Positions 1 to 8,411 of a stretch of DNA of 64,000 nt are shown piece by piece. Location of the stretch: the NCBI GenBank assembly GCA_963205455.1, contig CAUJJL010000196.1, forward strand, positions 37,276 through 101,275. Direction: 5' to 3'. The translations under genes and the position numbers were made by a program. Under the pieces are notes generated by a model. The model worked only from the letters and a program-made list of their open reading frames with translations. It searched no databases and was not told the DNA's origin. Source of the stretch: Verrucomicrobiota bacterium (GTDB taxonomy: Bacteria > Verrucomicrobiota > Verrucomicrobiia > Opitutales > Opitutaceae). Every line of letters begins with the position of its first letter. Position 1 is the first letter of the stretch.

Positions 1-1046
1 GCGCTCCGATAGAGGGCCAGCCGTGTGACTTCGTTGAATACGGCGGTCACGTTTGTGCCAAACACGATCACATCGAGCCGCGCGTCACGAAGCATTGCGA
101 GTTGTTCAGAAAGGTCCTCGGGGAGGAGATTAAGTCCCTGCGACTGTTTGCGCGCATGGTTTTCGAGCGGCTCATCCGTGATCCGGTGCGCGAAGAGGTG
201 AACCTCGAAACGTTCAGGGTCCAGTTGTTCAAACGTGGGGAGCGTGGTGTAGGTCTCGGTTTGCGGCCCGAAGTGTCGGCTGACAAAGCCCACCTTGAGT
301 TTGCGGCCGAAGCGCAGCTCCGGCGCGGGATCATAGACATCGCGGTGCGCATTCATCGCCTTCGTCAGCAGTCGACCGCGCAGCTCCGCATGCGATCTCA
401 GGCTTCCTTCTGAGAAATACAGGGGAATGCACGAAGCTGTTTTCAGGTAGGCATCGAGGGCGATACGCACGGTCTTCGAACCGAGATTGCGGTCAGTCCA
501 GGCAACGAGATCCTCCAGGCGACGCAGGGTGTGCGCCGCAAATTTTTCGGCATGTCCCTGTGCACAGAAACCCTGCACGGGGGTGAACAGCCATGCCGTG
601 TAGTCGCCCCAGAGTTCATCCGGCACGCGACTCAACGTCGGTGCCTCCGGCCACTGCCAGGCTGATGTCAGAAGCATGGCCGCCAGAAGTCCTGGTCCTC
701 CTTGAAATTCGGCGGCCAGTTTCCCAGCCAGTTCAAGGTCGGTCGCGGATGTAGGGAAGTCATGGATACCCGATTCCCAGATCGATTTAAGCAGTGCGCG
801 GACGTCATCCCCAATAGTGCCCTTGATCTGTTTTTTCGGGAGATGAGCGATCGCCATTGCGCAGTCCTGACGCAGCGCATGGAATGCCTCCAATGCCTGC
901 GGTGAAAGCGAGCGGGTGTTTGCCAGCACATCGGCCAATCCGGCGCGTAGCGCTTCACAGAGTGACGGCAGAGCGGATTCCGGGAGTGTCAGGCTATTGT
1001 TCGAGTGGGCGGGCGGAGCGGAAACGGATGTGGCACCAGGAAGCAT
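1..1046 (-). CDS. GT41/SPINDLY-type glycosyltransferase-like protein (3' end beyond the window)
   Basis: The frame is open from an ATG at 1046 to base 1 without a stop, giving 348 codons of a longer protein. An AGGGA ribosome-binding site lies 5 bases before the ATG. The first ~240 residues are helix-rich and have no clear TPR consensus. From about residue 246 the segment LKVGFVSRHFG, followed by a FEVHLF strand and an LDVIVFGTNVTA stretch, matches the start of the catalytic half of O-GlcNAc transferase-like proteins, and parallels LRVAFLSPDLRTH in the two neighbouring genes. The protein probably transfers a sugar to proteins or glycans in the cytoplasm; the acceptor is unknown. It is a divergent third paralogue, with its own 165-base upstream gap. 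The catalytic loop lies outside the window, so activity cannot be judged. Confidence 0.75.
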   Translation of the reverse strand, partial: MLPGATSVSAPPAHSNNSLTLPESALPSLCEALRAGLADVLANTRSLSPQALEAFHALRQDCAMAIAHLPKKQIKGTIGDDVRALLKSIWESGIHDFPTSATDLELAGKLAAEFQGGPGLLAAMLLTSAWQWPEAPTLSRVPDELWGDYTAWLFTPVQGFCAQGHAEKFAAHTLRRLEDLVAWTDRNLGSKTVRIALDAYLKTASCIPLYFSEGSLRSHAELRGRLLTKAMNAHRDVYDPAPELRFGRKLKVGFVSRHFGPQTETYTTLPTFEQLDPERFEVHLFAHRITDEPLENHARKQSQGLNLLPEDLSEQLAMLRDARLDVIVFGTNVTAVFNEVTRLALYRS

Positions 1047-1211
1047 GACAGTCCCTAAGCATATGTTGGGCCTAACTTGGACATACGTTTGTAAGATACG
1101 TATACATAGGCGTTAAAAGTCATATTTAACCGAATATCTGCTTGAATCACAGGGGATAGTCCTCAGTTCCGGCATGAGGCGGCAGAATTTACCTGGGGTG
1201 GCGTTTCCTGT

Positions 1212-3191
1212 TCATGCAGCAGCTTCGGTGATGGCCCTATGACAGTGTATCAGCGCGTCGCCGAAGTGCTTTGCCTGTAAAGCGTGGTCCAACAGCAGGC
1301 TGGCGGCGGTTTGCTGCCGTAGCTCCGCAGTCCGGGCTGCGAGGATGTTTCGATCCTCGACGAGTTGCGCTGCGAGCTGGGCGTAGTCCCCTTCGGATGC
1401 GGCAATCCATTCAGGATGTCCAACAGCGGAGAGCAGGGATGCACCTACCCGGCTGGCGTGTCGGTCACCCGCGAGGGTGACAACGGGCCGCCCCATCCAC
1501 AGCGCCTCGCAGGTGGTTGTGGTCCCGTTGTAGGGAGAGGTATCGAGTGCCACGTCGATTCTGTTGTAGAGCGACAGATGCGCTTCCAGTCCGCTGGTTC
1601 GACCTGCAAATTCAAGTCGGTCACTGGAAATACCATTGGTACGCAGACACGCGATCAGACGTTCCTGAAAAGTTGGATCGTCGACGCCGTGACCCTTCAG
1701 GAACAACCGGGAGTTGGGGACCCGAAGGAGAACCTCTGACCAGAGTCGAAGGGTATGCGCGGAAAACTTGGCTGCATTGTTGAAGGACCCGAATGTGATC
1801 TGGGATGAATTCAGGCAAGGGGGCGGCTCAACATCAGGGGCATTGGCTGGCGGCTGGTAGGTCCAGGCGCACGGTGAGAAACGCAGAAGATGTTCAGTGT
1901 GGTAAGCGTCGCTCGAAGGAAAAGGGTCGGCAATGGCATCCGTTAGTCTGAAATCCATTGCAGCGAGGCCCGTCGTGTTCGGATAGCCAAGATAACTGAT
2001 CTGCACAGGTGCCGGGTGCCGAGCAAAGACCGGAAGACGGTTGAATCCGGTGTGGCCTGCGAGATCGACAAGGATGTCGGGGCGGTCCTCGCGAATGCGC
2101 TCCTCCACCCACCGGTCCGGATGCGAGGCGAAATTCCGCCAGAGATGTGCCTGCTTCCGGAAGCGTTCGCTTACGGCATCCATTACCGCGTGATCGTGGT
2201 AGAGGATGACTTCGAATCTTGATCGGTCGAAGTGCCTGATGAGCGGCTCGAGAAAATAAGCGACGGAATGTGTGCGAAGATCGGGCGACAGGAAGGCGAC
2301 ACGCAAGGGGGCGGAAGTTGTGGAGACTTTCAGCGCAGTCCGGCGGGGTGCTGGATCACCTTCGAATAGTCGGCCAAAGGCGCGATGCTCCTCGTACAGA
2401 CGAGGCGGTCCAATGGTGTCGAGATAGTTGAGGCATAGCAGCCGTGCACTGCGCGCCTCGGCATTTCCCGGGTCGAGCGCAAGCGTCCTGTCGTAGACTT
2501 CGATCGCCTCCGGGATGCGGTTTGCGCGCTGGTGCGCAAGACCCATGCCCAGCAGCGCCTGAACAAACTGGGGGGCAATCGAGAGAGCCTTGTCGAGGGA
2601 TTCAATGCCCCCTGCGATGTCGCCGGTCTGCACCAGGGCGAGTCCAAGATTGCACCACGCGCCTGCGAAATGCGGATTCAGTTCGATGGCTTTCTTGAAA
2701 TGAGGGATGGCGTGAATGAAACCCTGCGTGTCTGCGACCAGGGCTCCCAGTTGATCGTGCGATTCTGCAAGTCCCGGCTGAAGGGCGAGCGCGCGTCTGA
2801 AGGCTTCGATCGCATCGGACGGGCGGCCGAGTGAGCGCAGCACCAACCCGAGACCGCTCCATGTTTCCGCAGCGCCGGGTTCTCTTGCGAGCGACGCACG
2901 CAGGTGTCTTTCCGACTTGTCCGGATGGCCCTGCGAGAACAAAGCCATGCCCAGGCGCATGGCGCAGGGTGCGGAACGCGGATCGATTGCAAGCGCTTTC
3001 GACAGGAGCGTGACGGCCTGGTTGTAGTCATGACGCTGATACGCGACGGTCCCGGCGAGATGCACGGCGTCAAACAGGTGCGGGGCGATCTTCAGCACCT
3101 GGTCATAAATTGCGGCTGCCTGGTCGAGCCGACCTGCCCTGTGATGCACCAGACCCGTCTGCAGCGCACTCTGGAGTTTTGCCGGGGTCAT
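1212..3191 (-). CDS. TPR-repeat O-GlcNAc transferase-like protein (GT41, SPINDLY family)
   Basis: The product has 659 residues. Residues ~5-260 are a run of TPR units (W-LG-Y-P spacing, e.g. AGAWCNLGLALVQTGD). Residues ~290-640 are the catalytic part: LRVAFLSPDLRTH opens it, HPAPVQISYLGYPNTTG lies near 400, and a Gly/Thr-rich TTTTCEALWMG nucleotide-sugar loop lies near 555, followed by RHASRVG. These are the conserved elements of bacterial OGT-like enzymes, so the gene looks intact. The ATG at 3191 is chosen because it overlaps the TGA of the upstream paralogue (ATGA), which implies translational coupling; an in-frame start 22 codons upstream would lie inside that gene. The likely role is protein or glycan glycosylation with a UDP-sugar. 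The acceptor is unknown. Confidence 0.88.
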   Translation of the reverse strand: MTPAKLQSALQTGLVHHRAGRLDQAAAIYDQVLKIAPHLFDAVHLAGTVAYQRHDYNQAVTLLSKALAIDPRSAPCAMRLGMALFSQGHPDKSERHLRASLAREPGAAETWSGLGLVLRSLGRPSDAIEAFRRALALQPGLAESHDQLGALVADTQGFIHAIPHFKKAIELNPHFAGAWCNLGLALVQTGDIAGGIESLDKALSIAPQFVQALLGMGLAHQRANRIPEAIEVYDRTLALDPGNAEARSARLLCLNYLDTIGPPRLYEEHRAFGRLFEGDPAPRRTALKVSTTSAPLRVAFLSPDLRTHSVAYFLEPLIRHFDRSRFEVILYHDHAVMDAVSERFRKQAHLWRNFASHPDRWVEERIREDRPDILVDLAGHTGFNRLPVFARHPAPVQISYLGYPNTTGLAAMDFRLTDAIADPFPSSDAYHTEHLLRFSPCAWTYQPPANAPDVEPPPCLNSSQITFGSFNNAAKFSAHTLRLWSEVLLRVPNSRLFLKGHGVDDPTFQERLIACLRTNGISSDRLEFAGRTSGLEAHLSLYNRIDVALDTSPYNGTTTTCEALWMGRPVVTLAGDRHASRVGASLLSAVGHPEWIAASEGDYAQLAAQLVEDRNILAARTAELRQQTAASLLLDHALQAKHFGDALIHCHRAITEAAA

Positions 3192-5101
3192 GCGACGACA
3201 GATTGATGCGCCTTTGCCGCAGAGAAGCGCAGCGTTGCCTTGTGGCTTTCTTCCCAACAGGAGCGGAGGGCGGCACCGAAACGGGTCGCCTGTCCGGCGT
3301 AGTCGAAGAGCGGCCCAGTTCGAAGGGAGTCCCTCAATATCAGGCTCTCGCTCGTCAAGACCGTCCGGTCACTGGCCAGACTGACAGCGATCCGCACGTA
3401 CTCGGACTCGGTTTGGGCAATCCAGTGGGACCGACCAGCCGCGTTCAGGAGGGATACGCCGACACGACTTGCATGACGGTCACCTGCCAGGGTGACCACG
3501 GGGCGCTGCATCCAGAGTGCCTCGCAGGTGGTGGTCGTGCCGTGGTAGGGAAAGGTGTCGAGTGCGATGTCCAGGCGGGAATAACTTTCCAGGTGGCTGC
3601 GGATATCGGGGGCCGGACCGAGCATTTCGACGCGCGAGGGGTCGAGGCCATGATGGGACAGACGGGTCAGGAAAGCCGCATGTGTCCTTGTATGACTCTT
3701 CAGCGCAAGCATTGAGCCGGGCACGGCATCGAGGATCCTGCTCCAGAGCGCGATCGTGAGATCGGAGATTTTGGAAAAATTGTTGAAGGACCCGAAAACA
3801 ATTCCCGGTTTGGTGGCGCAGGGCAGGGGAGAGGGTGCGGGTGAATCCTTGGGTGGCAGGTAGGTCCAGGCGCATCCCTCCAATCGAACGAGACGCTCGG
3901 TGTGATAGGCATCCGCTTCAGGAGCAGGATCGGCGAACGCATCGGTGATCTTGTAGTCGATCGTCGAGAGTCCGGTGGTGTTTGGATAACCCAGACAGGT
4001 GATTTGAACGGGGGCGAGACGCCGGGCGAAAAGGCTCAGGCGATTGAGTCCGGTGTGGCCCGCAAGATCGATGAGGATGTCCGGAGCGTCTTCGCGGATC
4101 TTTCGTTCGACCTCGGCATCTGGAACGCCGACGATGTGACGCCAGATGGCAGCCTGCGCCCGCAAACGTTCGCTGACCGCGTCGATGACATAGTGGTCGT
4201 GATAGAGGACGATTTCAAAGCGCCCGCGGTCCAGGTGACTGAGCAGCGGCTCGAGGAAACATGCGACGGCATGGGTGCGCAGATCCGGAGACACGAAAGC
4301 CACGCGCAGCCGTTCTCCGCGGACGGTTCGGGAGGCATGGGAGATCAATACCTGTTCCTGTCCGAGTCCTGCGCCGAGCCTCCTGCCGAATTCTGCGTGC
4401 TCCGCAAAGATGGTCTCCCGAGGGAACGAAGGGAGATAGTTGAGGGCGAACAGTCGGGAGCTTCGCGCATTGTGATGATCCGGATCGCGCAGGAGCTGCC
4501 TGTCGTAGGCAGCGATCGCATCCTCCATGCGGTGAAGTTGCTGAAGCGCCTGACCGCGGCCGTAGTGAGCATTCGCGTGGCCCGGATCGATTTCGAGCGC
4601 GCGCTCGTGGCACTCCAATGCGGTGTCGCTCTGGCCGAGCAGGGCGTGAGTGAGTCCAAGGTTGTACCAACCCGGCGCGTATCGTGGCTGGATTTCCACG
4701 GATCGCTGATGTGCAGACAGGGCTTCGCTGACATTTCCGGCAGACTTCAATGCCATACCGAGGTTGTCCCATGCCTCATGGAACTGGGGATGCTGCCCGG
4801 TGATCCTGCGAAGCTGCGCGACCGCCTCGGAGATTTGTCCCGACGTGAGAAACGCCAGGCCGAGCCGCATCCCGCAGACTGCTGATCTGGGATCAACTGC
4901 CAGTGCCTGTTTCAGGAGCGTGATGGCTTCAGCGGGCTTTCCAAGCTGGAGCGCCACGGTGCCTCCCAGGTGGCAGGCATCGAAGTGTCGTGGCTCCACC
5001 CGGCGCAACTGTGCGTAGAGTGTGGCCGCCTCGCGCAGGCGACCCGCGCGATGATGCGCCAAAGCAGCCTGGAGCTGAAGGTGTGTCTTGTGGTTAGCCA
5101 T
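3188..5101 (-). CDS. TPR-repeat O-GlcNAc transferase-like protein (GT41), upstream paralogue
   Basis: The product has 637 residues and the same architecture as the downstream gene. TPR repeats cover roughly residues 4-235 (for example APGWYNLGLTHALLGQSD). The catalytic region starts near 263 with LRVAFVSPDLRTH, has LGYPNTTG near 370 and PYHGTTTTCEALWM near 520. The ATG at 5101 is preferred because the repeat pattern begins directly after it (MANHKTHLQLQAAL); the open frame continues 67 codons further upstream but that stretch has no family similarity. The stop codon overlaps the start of the next paralogue, so the two are probably made together. The pair looks like an old tandem duplication, with high motif conservation and divergent TPR surfaces, which suggests different acceptors. 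Confidence 0.88.
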   Translation of the reverse strand: MANHKTHLQLQAALAHHRAGRLREAATLYAQLRRVEPRHFDACHLGGTVALQLGKPAEAITLLKQALAVDPRSAVCGMRLGLAFLTSGQISEAVAQLRRITGQHPQFHEAWDNLGMALKSAGNVSEALSAHQRSVEIQPRYAPGWYNLGLTHALLGQSDTALECHERALEIDPGHANAHYGRGQALQQLHRMEDAIAAYDRQLLRDPDHHNARSSRLFALNYLPSFPRETIFAEHAEFGRRLGAGLGQEQVLISHASRTVRGERLRVAFVSPDLRTHAVACFLEPLLSHLDRGRFEIVLYHDHYVIDAVSERLRAQAAIWRHIVGVPDAEVERKIREDAPDILIDLAGHTGLNRLSLFARRLAPVQITCLGYPNTTGLSTIDYKITDAFADPAPEADAYHTERLVRLEGCAWTYLPPKDSPAPSPLPCATKPGIVFGSFNNFSKISDLTIALWSRILDAVPGSMLALKSHTRTHAAFLTRLSHHGLDPSRVEMLGPAPDIRSHLESYSRLDIALDTFPYHGTTTTCEALWMQRPVVTLAGDRHASRVGVSLLNAAGRSHWIAQTESEYVRIAVSLASDRTVLTSESLILRDSLRTGPLFDYAGQATRFGAALRSCWEESHKATLRFSAAKAHQSVVA

Positions 5102-5259
5102 GTGGCCGGCTGTTGACACTCTTCGGCATGTGCGTGGCCCGCTTGAGTAGTTTCCCCGATGGAACGGCGAAAAACCCCTAAACTTTCGGGTGACCCCGCC
5201 GATTCTGCCAGCACGGCTGCTCCCGCCCACTTTTGACCGACTTGCGTACAAACGCCACC

Positions 5260-6189
5260 ATGTCCACCGCCCTTTCACCAGGTCAAACACGCATGCCCAC
5301 ACAGACCTATAGCGACTCCGAGATCATGAAGCGGGTCGACGCGTGTCCCAAGCTGGCCTCCCTTCAGAGCATCAACCGGGCGCTGGCGGGGCTGGTGAAC
5401 TCAGATCAGAGTTTCAATTCCCAGATTGCAGAGATCATTCGTCGTGATCCGTCACTGACGGCGCGCCTCCTGAGGATGGTCAACAGCGTGTATTTCGGTC
5501 TCACGGCAAAGGTGAACAACATTGAGGAGGCGGTTTTCTATCTCGGGCTGCGGCAGATCCGCGAGCTGTCAATGGCCACTCCGGTCATCGAGGAACTTGA
5601 AAAGATTTCGCGTTCTCCGCTGCGTCTGCCCTGGCGTGATCTCTGGAAACATTCGATCGGTGCCGCCATCATGACACGGGAGATTCTGGCGACCACGACG
5701 CTTCTGATAGACGATGACACCGATTATATTATCGGGCTGTTGCACAATGTGGGGAAGGTGGTTCTTGCGACCGCGTTTCCAACCGAGTTTGGACAGATCG
5801 TTGCACAGACCTATGCGTCGCCTGAGGATGTGTGCGCGGCTGAACGCGAGTTGATCGGATGGGATCATGCGCGCATTGGCGGCTACTATTTGCAACGCCA
5901 CCAACTGGCCGCCGAGATCACGGACGCCGTCCTGTATCACAATGCGCCCGAGTCGGCGCCTGATCACGGATTCTATGCTGCCGCTGTGCAGGTGGCCGAC
6001 CATCTTGTCCGATACGCGGGCATTCCCGGCGGATTTGAAAAGGTCGAGCCCATTCCGGATGAAGCGTGGCTGAAACTGTCGGGCTGGACGATTCTCTACG
6101 GCGATGGCGAGAAGGAAACCCGCATTGCGCGGGCAGCGCTGTCCAACAGTGTTCAACGCCTGCCGACCGTTCTCAACGGTCTCGTCTGA
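5260..6189 (+). CDS. HDOD domain signalling protein
   Basis: The product is about 309 residues. From about residue 25 it shows an HDOD domain: LASLQSINRAL, then IIRRDPSLTARLLRMVNSVYFG, IEEAVFYLGLRQIRELSMA, and a later IIGLLHNVGKVVL segment where the HD-type metal motif is degenerate (HN instead of HD). HDOD proteins are regulatory relatives of HD phosphohydrolases and usually lack catalysis; they connect to two-component and cyclic nucleotide signalling. Two histidine kinases follow in the same direction, the first after 24 bases, so a shared signalling operon is likely. The start is uncertain: ATG at 5260 is used, ATG at 5293 and a TTG at 5233 are alternatives. No strong ribosome-binding site precedes any of them. 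Confidence 0.85.
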   Translation: MSTALSPGQTRMPTQTYSDSEIMKRVDACPKLASLQSINRALAGLVNSDQSFNSQIAEIIRRDPSLTARLLRMVNSVYFGLTAKVNNIEEAVFYLGLRQIRELSMATPVIEELEKISRSPLRLPWRDLWKHSIGAAIMTREILATTTLLIDDDTDYIIGLLHNVGKVVLATAFPTEFGQIVAQTYASPEDVCAAERELIGWDHARIGGYYLQRHQLAAEITDAVLYHNAPESAPDHGFYAAAVQVADHLVRYAGIPGGFEKVEPIPDEAWLKLSGWTILYGDGEKETRIARAALSNSVQRLPTVLNGLV

Positions 6190-6213
6190 CCGACGAGGTC
6201 AGGGCACCTCGTC

Positions 6214-8112
6214 ATGATCCCGGCCGCATCCCTATCACCCGCCGACTCGATGGTGGCTCCCTGGGAGTTCAGCATCGAACTTGTGCTGGTTCGCGGGCCC
6301 GACGGCCGCGTGGTCGCGGTCAACCAGGCATTTGCGAGAAAGTTTGGAGTTCCCGCGCGCAACTGGACGGCTTCCGACCCGAGCGTGCTGATCCATTCCG
6401 ATGACCTCAGGGGTTGGAAGCAGGCGACGAGCCGACTCTCCCATGCGCCGTTTCGCTGTTCGCATGAGCACCGCTGGCTGACAGCCCAGGGCTGGCGCTG
6501 GATAGCGTGGGAGGAAAGCGCGGTGCGGGATGACGAGGGTTTGATAGTCGCCTTCCGGGCCATCGGAAGGGATGTCACCAAGCGCCGCCTTTCCGAGGAA
6601 CATTTTCACAAGCTGGCGAACGCCGTCGAGCAGTCGCCGCTCGCAGTGATCATCACCACACCGGAGGGACTGGTGCAGTATGTGAATCCGCGCTATACCC
6701 AGATTACGGGTTACACGCTCGAGGAAATTTTCGAAAAGGACATCCAGGTGCTGCGCACAGGATTCGCCAACGATGCGGACTACGAGCGATTCTTTGCCAC
6801 GGTGAGCGCGGGCAAGGAATGGCGCGGGGAGCTCTGCACACCCTGCAAGAACGACCGAAAGGTATGGGAGTTTGTCCAGGTGTCCCCGATCCGCAACCAG
6901 ACGGACGAGATCACCCACCTGCTCTGCCTTCGGGAGGATATCACGGAGCGCAAAAAGCTCGAGGACCAGTTGCGCCAGGCCCAGAAGATGGAGAGCCTCG
7001 GAACGCTGGCGGGAGGCATCGCGCATGATTTCAACAACATGCTGGCGATCATCAGCGGTTTTACGGAGATCGCGATGGCCCGGTCGGCCGACAACGATGA
7101 CCAGCAGCGCTTCCTCAAGGAAATCTACAACGCTTCGCAGCGGGCGGTTGGGCTCGTGCGGCAGATTCTTACCTTCAGTCGAAAGACCGAGGTGAGCTAT
7201 GGCCCCGTGTCGGTCAATCGCATGATCCGCGATCTGGGAGGCATGTTTGCAGAGACGTTTCCGCGGACCATCTCATTTGAATTTCAGCTTGCCGAAGGCC
7301 TGCCGCTGATCGCTGCTGACCAGAATCAGCTTCAGCAGGTCGTGATGAATCTCTGCGTGAATGCGCGGGATGCGATGTCCGAGGGTGGCAGCATCACGAT
7401 TTCCACGAGCCGCGTGCCCGGGCTCTCGATCAGCCGGCTGGGAGGCGATTCGCGTCACCAGTACGTGTGTATCAAGGTTACGGATACAGGCTGCGGCATT
7501 CCGCCGCAGGTGCGGGACAGGATCTTCGAGCCGTTTTTCACGACCAAGCAGGAGGCCGGTGGAACCGGCCTTGGACTCTCGGTGGTGTATGGAGTGATCG
7601 CCAATCACAAGGGATTCATCGACTTGGAGAGCACGCAGGGCAAAGGCACGACCTTTCTTGTATACCTGCCCATTGAGCTGGCGGACACGAAGGGGCTGGT
7701 GGACGAGAATGGTGCGGCGACTGAGATTCCCGTTGGCACAGAGAACATCCTGGTTGTTGAGGATGAAGGCAGTCTTCGCACCCTGCTGCGCGTTGTGCTG
7801 GAAATGCGAGGCTACAAGGTGCGCACGGTCTCGGATGGAGGCGAGGCACTGGAGTTTCTGCTTGGCAATCCCGGGACCATTGACGCGGTGCTTCTTGACC
7901 TGAATCTGCCGCGGGTTTCCGGCGCGGAAGTCTACACGACGATCCGGAGGATCTGCCCGAAGGCCAAGGTCCTGGTGGTCAGCGGAAACATTCTACCCGA
8001 GGTGCGTGCTGAACTCGAGAAGCAGGGCCAGCGCGTGTTCGTGTCGAAACCGTATCGACTGCACGAATTGGGACGGCAGTTGCGGGAGTCCCTGGACGAG
8101 GCAAAGGCGTAA
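6214..8112 (+). CDS. PAS-domain hybrid histidine kinase with C-terminal receiver
   Basis: The product has 632 residues and no membrane segment or signal peptide, so it is probably cytoplasmic. Two PAS-type regions occupy about residues 15-125 and 130-255 (the second has VQYVNPRYTQITGY and a C-terminal DITERKK). The dimerisation helix carries GIAHDFNNML with phospho-accepting His271. The ATPase part has NLCVNARDAM (N box), DTGCGIP and GTGLGLSVV (G boxes). A receiver domain follows from about residue 510 (ILVVEDEG), with phospho-acceptor Asp562 in LLDLNLP and the conserved Lys in VSKPY. The HDFNN variant is the class often joined to its own receiver. It lies 24 bases behind the HDOD gene, so the HDOD protein may be a partner. 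The sensed signal is unknown. Confidence 0.93.
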   Translation: MIPAASLSPADSMVAPWEFSIELVLVRGPDGRVVAVNQAFARKFGVPARNWTASDPSVLIHSDDLRGWKQATSRLSHAPFRCSHEHRWLTAQGWRWIAWEESAVRDDEGLIVAFRAIGRDVTKRRLSEEHFHKLANAVEQSPLAVIITTPEGLVQYVNPRYTQITGYTLEEIFEKDIQVLRTGFANDADYERFFATVSAGKEWRGELCTPCKNDRKVWEFVQVSPIRNQTDEITHLLCLREDITERKKLEDQLRQAQKMESLGTLAGGIAHDFNNMLAIISGFTEIAMARSADNDDQQRFLKEIYNASQRAVGLVRQILTFSRKTEVSYGPVSVNRMIRDLGGMFAETFPRTISFEFQLAEGLPLIAADQNQLQQVVMNLCVNARDAMSEGGSITISTSRVPGLSISRLGGDSRHQYVCIKVTDTGCGIPPQVRDRIFEPFFTTKQEAGGTGLGLSVVYGVIANHKGFIDLESTQGKGTTFLVYLPIELADTKGLVDENGAATEIPVGTENILVVEDEGSLRTLLRVVLEMRGYKVRTVSDGGEALEFLLGNPGTIDAVLLDLNLPRVSGAEVYTTIRRICPKAKVLVVSGNILPEVRAELEKQGQRVFVSKPYRLHELGRQLRESLDEAKA

Positions 8113-8312
8113 CTCCGTCGGAAAGCACGACCGACAGTCCTTCCGGCCAATGGTCCGAATGTCCGGACTACGGGAGAACAAACAATCCTGTCGGGGGCCG
8201 GGGGGGGCTATTTCATGGAAATGAAAAGCGCCTGCGAAACAGGGGGAAAGCGCAACAACCCTGTTGGACAAATCCTTAACTGATCGGGGAGTGGGTCGAT
8301 GTAATCCAAGCG

Positions 8313-8411
8313 ATGATCCGTGGCAATCCCATGCCTTTCGAGAGGCGATTGAATAATCCTGACGAGGAAGGATTTGTCGTCGACATCCTCAACGCGGAGG
8401 GGCGCACGTGA
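8313..8411 (+). CDS. possible 32-residue leader ORF overlapping the next kinase start
   Basis: An ATG at 8313 opens 32 codons that end at a TGA (8409-8411) overlapping the GTG start of the kinase at 8408 (GTGA). The GGAGG ribosome-binding site of the kinase lies inside the last codons of this ORF. The frame stays open back to a TAA at 8277-8279, so a non-ATG start would give a slightly longer peptide. The encoded peptide is acidic ([12 protein letters not shown]) and matches no family known to me. It could be a coupled leader peptide, the remnant of an upstream gene, or chance. Confidence 0.25.
   Translation: MIRGNPMPFERRLNNPDEEGFVVDILNAEGRT

Noticed and set aside
5113..5118. TTGACA as -35 box between the OGT-like and HDOD genes
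   Set aside because: The hexamer is perfect, but no -10-like box lies 15-19 bases downstream on the same strand; the sequence there is GC-rich.
8193..8207. G-run (GGGGG-CC-GGGGGGGG) as a G-quadruplex or riboswitch core
   Set aside because: Only two G-runs are present and no conserved aptamer pattern (for example c-di-GMP or TPP) could be matched.
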